Assembly: GCA_937877545.1 (NCBI GenBank)
Contig: CALFJE010000084.1
Span: 1-26,772, forward strand
Length of the DNA: 26,772 nt
Direction: 5' to 3'
DNA from: an uncultured Selenomonadales bacterium
Lineage (GTDB): Bacteria; Bacillota; Negativicutes; Selenomonadales; Selenomonadaceae
Both the position numbers and the translations under genes were made by a program. This document shows, piece by piece, positions 23,501-26,772 of this stretch; within the stretch, counting starts at the first letter, position 1; each line of letters starts with the position of its first letter. A model generated the notes under the pieces. The model worked only from the letters and a program-made list of their open reading frames with translations, ran no database searches and was not told the DNA's origin.

Positions 23501-24013
23501 ATGGAAACGTTAATTGAAGGCAAGCGTCTGCGTTTGCGGCGGGCGACCGGTGCGGATTTGGATTACATCATGGCGTTGCAACACGCGCCCGAAAATTTGA
23601 AGTTCATCGTGCCTTTCGACGCGGATTATCACCGTGCGATTATCGGCTCGGACGGCTCGGAAAAGTTGGACATCATCATTGAGGAGCGCGATACGAATCA
23701 AGCCGTCGGCTACTTCCTGCTCCGCGAAATGGATTCGCCCTGCGCGGAGTACACGCACGTCATAATCGGCAAGAAGGGTATCGGCTACGGGCGCGAGGCT
23801 CTGAATCTTCTGCTGGATTGGACGTTCACGGTCGGCAAGTATCATCGCGTGTGGATTGACTGCAAGGAATACAACGCCGTTGCGCTTCACCTCTACGAAA
23901 GTTCGGGCTTCGTGCGCGAGGGCGTCCTCCGCGAAATTATCTTGACCGACGGCGTCTGGGAAAACTTAATCGTCCTCGGCATGATAGACCGCGAATACTT
24001 TGCCCGTCATTGA
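23501..24013 (+). CDS. GNAT-family acetyltransferase (RimJ/RimL-like)
   Basis: This is a 170-residue acetyl-CoA-dependent N-acetyltransferase. The N-terminus (LIEGKRLRLRRATGADLDYI), the acetyl-CoA loop region (IGKKGIGYGREAL), and the late NAVALHLYESSGFVREGVLRE segment fit the RimJ/RimL group, which modify protein N-termini or small amines. AAGGAG precedes ATG 23501 by about 8 bases. It is monocistronic between its promoter and a terminator. The substrate cannot be read from sequence. Confidence 0.88.
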   Translation: METLIEGKRLRLRRATGADLDYIMALQHAPENLKFIVPFDADYHRAIIGSDGSEKLDIIIEERDTNQAVGYFLLREMDSPCAEYTHVIIGKKGIGYGREALNLLLDWTFTVGKYHRVWIDCKEYNAVALHLYESSGFVREGVLREIILTDGVWENLIVLGMIDREYFARH

Positions 24014-24016
24014 ACG

Positions 24017-24056
24017 AAAAAAATTTCCCCCGCATACTCCGCGAGGGATTTTTTAT
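24017..24056. terminator. Bidirectional terminator between GNAT and flavodoxin genes
   Basis: TCCCCCGC (24026-24033) pairs with GCGAGGGA (24041-24048) with one mismatch, flanked by an A run (24017-24023) and a T run (24049-24054). Confidence 0.75.
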
Positions 24057-24071
24057 TGTGACGGAAAATTA

Positions 24072-24500
24072 TTACACAGCCTTAGCCAAATCCTCGCCGA
24101 GCTTGCGGCAATCTTCAAGGGCGGTTTCGTCGGGAGCATTTTCCGCGATAACACTGCCGACAAATTTTGCGCCCGCCTCTTTGGTGCGTTCGCTCCAAGT
24201 TTCCATCCAAACGCCGCCGCCCCAGCCGTAGCTGCCGAACAAGCCGACGGGTACGCCGTTGAGTCTGGTCTCCGCCTCGGTGAAGAACGGCTCGAAGGAA
24301 TCCTCCTCCAAAACCTCGTCGCCCATTGCCGGGCAACCGAACAGGAAACCGTTATAATCAGCCATGTCGGTGGCGTTGAAGTCGTCGACCTGGAAAATCT
24401 CAACGTCTGCGCCCGCCGATTTTGCGCCCTCGGCTGCGGCGTTCGCCATTTCCTCGGTATTGCCGGTGCCGCTCCAGAACACGACCGCGATTTTACTCAT
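24072..24500 (-). CDS. Short-chain flavodoxin
   Basis: This 142-residue FMN electron carrier has the phosphate loop SGTGNTEEM near the N-terminus (after KIAVVFW). The FMN-ring regions are GCPAMGDEVLEE and SYGWGGGVWMETW. Length is that of short-chain flavodoxins of anaerobes. ATG 24500-24498 is chosen because GGAGGG (24508-24513) lies 7 bases upstream; the longer open frame has no support. It probably donates electrons to radical-SAM or other low-potential enzymes, as in most anaerobes. Confidence 0.93.
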   Translation of the reverse strand: MSKIAVVFWSGTGNTEEMANAAAEGAKSAGADVEIFQVDDFNATDMADYNGFLFGCPAMGDEVLEEDSFEPFFTEAETRLNGVPVGLFGSYGWGGGVWMETWSERTKEAGAKFVGSVIAENAPDETALEDCRKLGEDLAKAV

Positions 24501-24540
24501 TAAGAATCCCTCCAAAAAAATTTTACTGCAAACCGCGCAC

Positions 24541-24569
24541 ATATTAACACAGCGGCTTTTGCCCGTCAA
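24541..24569 (-). promoter_or_regulatory. Flavodoxin promoter
   Basis: On the minus strand TTGACG (24569-24564), 17 bases, TAATAT (24546-24541), with TGT before the -10. It is divergent from the next promoter. Confidence 0.75.
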
Positions 24570-24586
24570 TAAATCACCAACATTAT

Positions 24587-24615
24587 TTGCCTAAAGGCGC
24601 GGCGGGTTGTATAAT
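24587..24615 (+). promoter_or_regulatory. Promoter for the HD hydrolase-glnS unit
   Basis: TTGCCT (24587-24592), 17 bases, TATAAT (24610-24615). It lies 38 bases before the start of the HD gene. Confidence 0.75.
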
Positions 24616-24652
24616 CCCGCTAATGTAATTTTAACCTTTGGGAGGTGATTGA

Positions 24653-25441
24653 ATGCACGAATTGCTTAAGCGAATGCACGAGTGGATGTCGCGCTACATG
24701 AAAAGTTTCTACTCCGACGACGCGGAAGTTCAGCGGGGCATCTTGATTAAGGAAAAGCATACCGGCTACGTGACGGCGAATTGTATTGAGCTGGCGAAGT
24801 TCCTCAAGTTGCCGACGCATGACGCCGAGCTTGCCGAGATTATCGGGCTGTTTCACGACGTGGGACGCTTCCGCCAATACAGCATTTATAAAACGTTCAA
24901 CGACGCCGATTCGGAGGATCACGCCGACCTTGCGCTCAAAGTCATTGACGAGTTGGAATTCTTCAAGGAGCTTTCCGCGCCCGATTATGAGCTTGTGCGG
25001 TTCGCGATTCAAAATCACAACAAGAAGACTATCGCGCCGACCGACGACGCTCGCAAGCTCCTGTTCGCCAAGATTATTCGCGACGCCGACAAGTTGGATA
25101 TTTATCGCGTGCTGGAGCCGTTCCTTGCTCAAGCGAACGCCGACAAAATGCCGAACTTCATTAAGTCTGCCGGAAATTTGGTTGCCGACATAAGCCCCGA
25201 CTTCGTGGACAATTTCGTGACGGGCAATCAAGCCGACTATCGAAAGATACGCACCAACGGCGACCGCAAAATCGTGCGGCTCATGTGGATTTATGACGTT
25301 AATTTTTCGTGGACGATGCGCAAGATTGTCGAGCGCGGCTACATTGACAAAATCGTCGCCAACCTGCCCATGGACGAGCGTATCGCCGAGGGCGTCCGCC
25401 GCTTGAGGTTGCACGTCGATAAAATGTTAAAGGAGTCTTGA
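24653..25441 (+). CDS. HD-domain phosphohydrolase
   Basis: This is a 262-residue soluble protein. It has the HD metal site: His36 (KEKHTGYV), His68-Asp69 (GLFHDVGRFRQY) and the late Asp cluster D144/D146 (IRDADKLDIYR). The arrangement is that of small HD hydrolases acting on nucleotides. GGGAGGTG precedes ATG 24653. It is followed by glnS after one base, so the two share a transcript; a functional link to translation is not evident. The C-terminal 60 residues (IVRLMWIYDVNFSWTMRKI and onward) are typical of this uncharacterised group. Confidence 0.87.
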   Translation: MHELLKRMHEWMSRYMKSFYSDDAEVQRGILIKEKHTGYVTANCIELAKFLKLPTHDAELAEIIGLFHDVGRFRQYSIYKTFNDADSEDHADLALKVIDELEFFKELSAPDYELVRFAIQNHNKKTIAPTDDARKLLFAKIIRDADKLDIYRVLEPFLAQANADKMPNFIKSAGNLVADISPDFVDNFVTGNQADYRKIRTNGDRKIVRLMWIYDVNFSWTMRKIVERGYIDKIVANLPMDERIAEGVRRLRLHVDKMLKES

Positions 25442-25442
25442 T

Positions 25443-26772
25443 ATGATAAATTTCGTTCAGCAAGAGATTGAAAACGATTTGAAGGCGGGCAAGTATACCG
25501 AGGGCATACACACGCGCTTTCCGCCCGAACCCAACGGCTACTTGCATATCGGGCACGCCAAGTCCGTTTGCTTGAACTTCGGGCTTGCGATTCATAACGG
25601 CGGCTTGTGCAATTTGCGTTTCGACGACACCAACCCGACTAAGGAGGACGTGGAGTTTGTCGATTCGATTCAGGAGGACATTAAGTGGCTCGGCTTCGAT
25701 TGGGGCGACAGGAAGTTTTTCGCCTCGGATTATTTCGGCAAGTTTTACGATTATGCGGTTGAGCTGATTAAGCGCGGGCTGGCTTACGTCGACGATTTGA
25801 GCGCGGAGGAAATTCGGGCTTATCGCGGCACGCTGACCGAGCCCGGTAAGGAAAGCCCTTGGCGCAATCGCAGTGTCGAGGAGAATTTGGACTTGTTCAC
25901 GCGCATGAAGGCGGGCGAGTTCCCCGACGGCTCCAAAGTCCTGCGAGCGAAAATCGACATGGCAAGCCCCAACATCAACATGCGCGACCCCGTCATTTAC
26001 CGAATCACGCGCTCGACACATCATCACACCGGCGACGATTGGTTGATTTATCCCATGTACGATTTTGCGCACCCGCTTGAAGACGCCATAGAGGGTATTA
26101 CACATTCGGTTTGCACGCTGGAGTTTGAAGACCACCGCCCGTTTTATGATTGGCTGTTGGATTCGCTGGGCTTCGACCCGAACACGCGCCCCCGTCAAAT
26201 CGAATTCGCCCGCCTCGACGTGACCAACACCATTACCAGTAAGCGGAAGTTGCGGCAATTGGTTGAGGAGGGCTACGTGCGCGGCTGGGACGATCCGCGT
26301 ATGCCGACGCTTTGCGGGCTTAGACGACGCGGCTTCACTCCGGCGGCTGTTCGCGACTTCTGCGAGCGTATCGGCGTGGCGAAGTCAAACAGCCTCGTCG
26401 ATATTGCAATGTTGGAGCACTGCGTCCGCGAAGATTTGAACGATTCGGCGGACAGGGTTATGGCTGTGCTTGACCCGCTTAAGGTTGTCCTTACGAACGT
26501 CGCAGAGGATACGGTTGAGTACTTGACGGCGGAGAATCACCCCAATCGCGGCGGCAGTCGATTCGTGCCGTTTACGAGAGAAATTTTCATTGAGCGTGAA
26601 GACTTCATGGAAGACGCGCCCAAGAAATTCTTCCGTCTCAAGCCCGGCGGCGAGGTTCGGCTCAAGCACGCCTATATCATCAAGTGCGAGGAAGTCATTA
26701 AAAATTCTGCGGGCGAGGTTGTCGAGCTCCGTTGCACAATCGATCCGACTTCAAAATCGGGCGGCGCGACTG
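25443..26772 (+). CDS. glnS: Glutaminyl-tRNA synthetase, 3' end beyond window
   Basis: The frame is open from ATG 25443 to the window edge (443 codons), with AGGAG at 25431-25435. The class I signature HIGH is exact (PNGYLHIGH, H35-H38), followed by RFDDTNP, and YDFAHPLEDAIEGITHS with LEFEDHRPFYDW, which are GlnRS-type. The KMSKS loop reads ITSKRKL (about residues 264-270), where bacterial GlnRS usually has MSKRKL or LSKRKL; the catalytic Lys (K267) is kept. About 100 C-terminal residues of the anticodon-binding barrels are missing off the edge. Because GatB is also present, Gln-tRNA could be made directly here, while GatCAB would still be needed if Asn-tRNA is made by amidation. Confidence 0.95.
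   Translation, partial: MINFVQQEIENDLKAGKYTEGIHTRFPPEPNGYLHIGHAKSVCLNFGLAIHNGGLCNLRFDDTNPTKEDVEFVDSIQEDIKWLGFDWGDRKFFASDYFGKFYDYAVELIKRGLAYVDDLSAEEIRAYRGTLTEPGKESPWRNRSVEENLDLFTRMKAGEFPDGSKVLRAKIDMASPNINMRDPVIYRITRSTHHHTGDDWLIYPMYDFAHPLEDAIEGITHSVCTLEFEDHRPFYDWLLDSLGFDPNTRPRQIEFARLDVTNTITSKRKLRQLVEEGYVRGWDDPRMPTLCGLRRRGFTPAAVRDFCERIGVAKSNSLVDIAMLEHCVREDLNDSADRVMAVLDPLKVVLTNVAEDTVEYLTAENHPNRGGSRFVPFTREIFIEREDFMEDAPKKFFRLKPGGEVRLKHAYIIKCEEVIKNSAGEVVELRCTIDPTSKSGGAT

Noticed and set aside
1..26772. CRISPR arrays, tRNA or rRNA genes, insertion sequences
   Set aside because: No regularly spaced repeats, cloverleaf sequences, rRNA motifs or transposase genes were recognised on either strand.

Overview
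The window is a dense bacterial chromosomal segment with moderate to high GC, short spacers and strong AGGAGG-type ribosome binding sites. It has many GTG/TTG starts, double-glycine lipoboxes and consensus sigma-70 (SigA) promoters, often with extended -10 elements. The gene set (LivF, GatB, GlnRS, TrpA, CBS-ACT protein, MscS, short flavodoxin) and protein style suggest an anaerobic Firmicute, most likely of the Negativicutes/Selenomonadales. This placement is an inference from memory of protein style; no 16S or other marker is present.

Region 1 (1-12.6 kb, all + strand): nine consecutive coding units with gaps of 1-19 bases or overlaps and no internal terminator seen. It starts with two copies of a CatB-like acetyltransferase separated by an exported HD-domain protein; the second copy carries a +1 frameshift near a G-rich tract. 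A lone LivF-type ATPase follows. Next comes the most interesting item: a 1763-residue protein (coiled N-terminus, acidic linker, helical middle, C-terminal P-loop ATPase with winged helix) overlapping by 8 bases a 352-residue protein that ends in an RxxxxH HEPN-like motif. I do not recognise this pair as a named system. An esterase, a CBS-CBS-ACT protein and the first of three exported HAD-family proteins complete the run, which ends at a bidirectional terminator.

Region 2 (12.6-17.1 kb): a PAS-GGDEF diguanylate cyclase on the minus strand, divergent from the second HAD paralogue; a solute-binding lipoprotein gene broken by an in-frame amber codon; the third HAD paralogue; and a glyoxalase-like gene. 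The HAD paralogues show patchy near-identity consistent with duplication and gene conversion.

Region 3 (17.1-19.9 kb): gatB, then a 307-base gap with two facing consensus promoters and a possible small RNA, then a phage-type BRO-N protein with a GIY-YIG-like C-terminal domain.

Region 4 (19.9-23.5 kb, minus strand): an AfuA-type solute-binding lipoprotein behind an isolated trpA, a roughly 350-base gene-free stretch rich in hairpins and ending in a terminator (candidate structured RNA), a 68-residue unknown protein and an MscS channel.

Region 5 (23.5-26.8 kb): a GNAT acetyltransferase, a convergent flavodoxin, and an HD phosphohydrolase followed by glnS, which runs off the right edge. No tRNA, rRNA, CRISPR array or insertion sequence was recognised.
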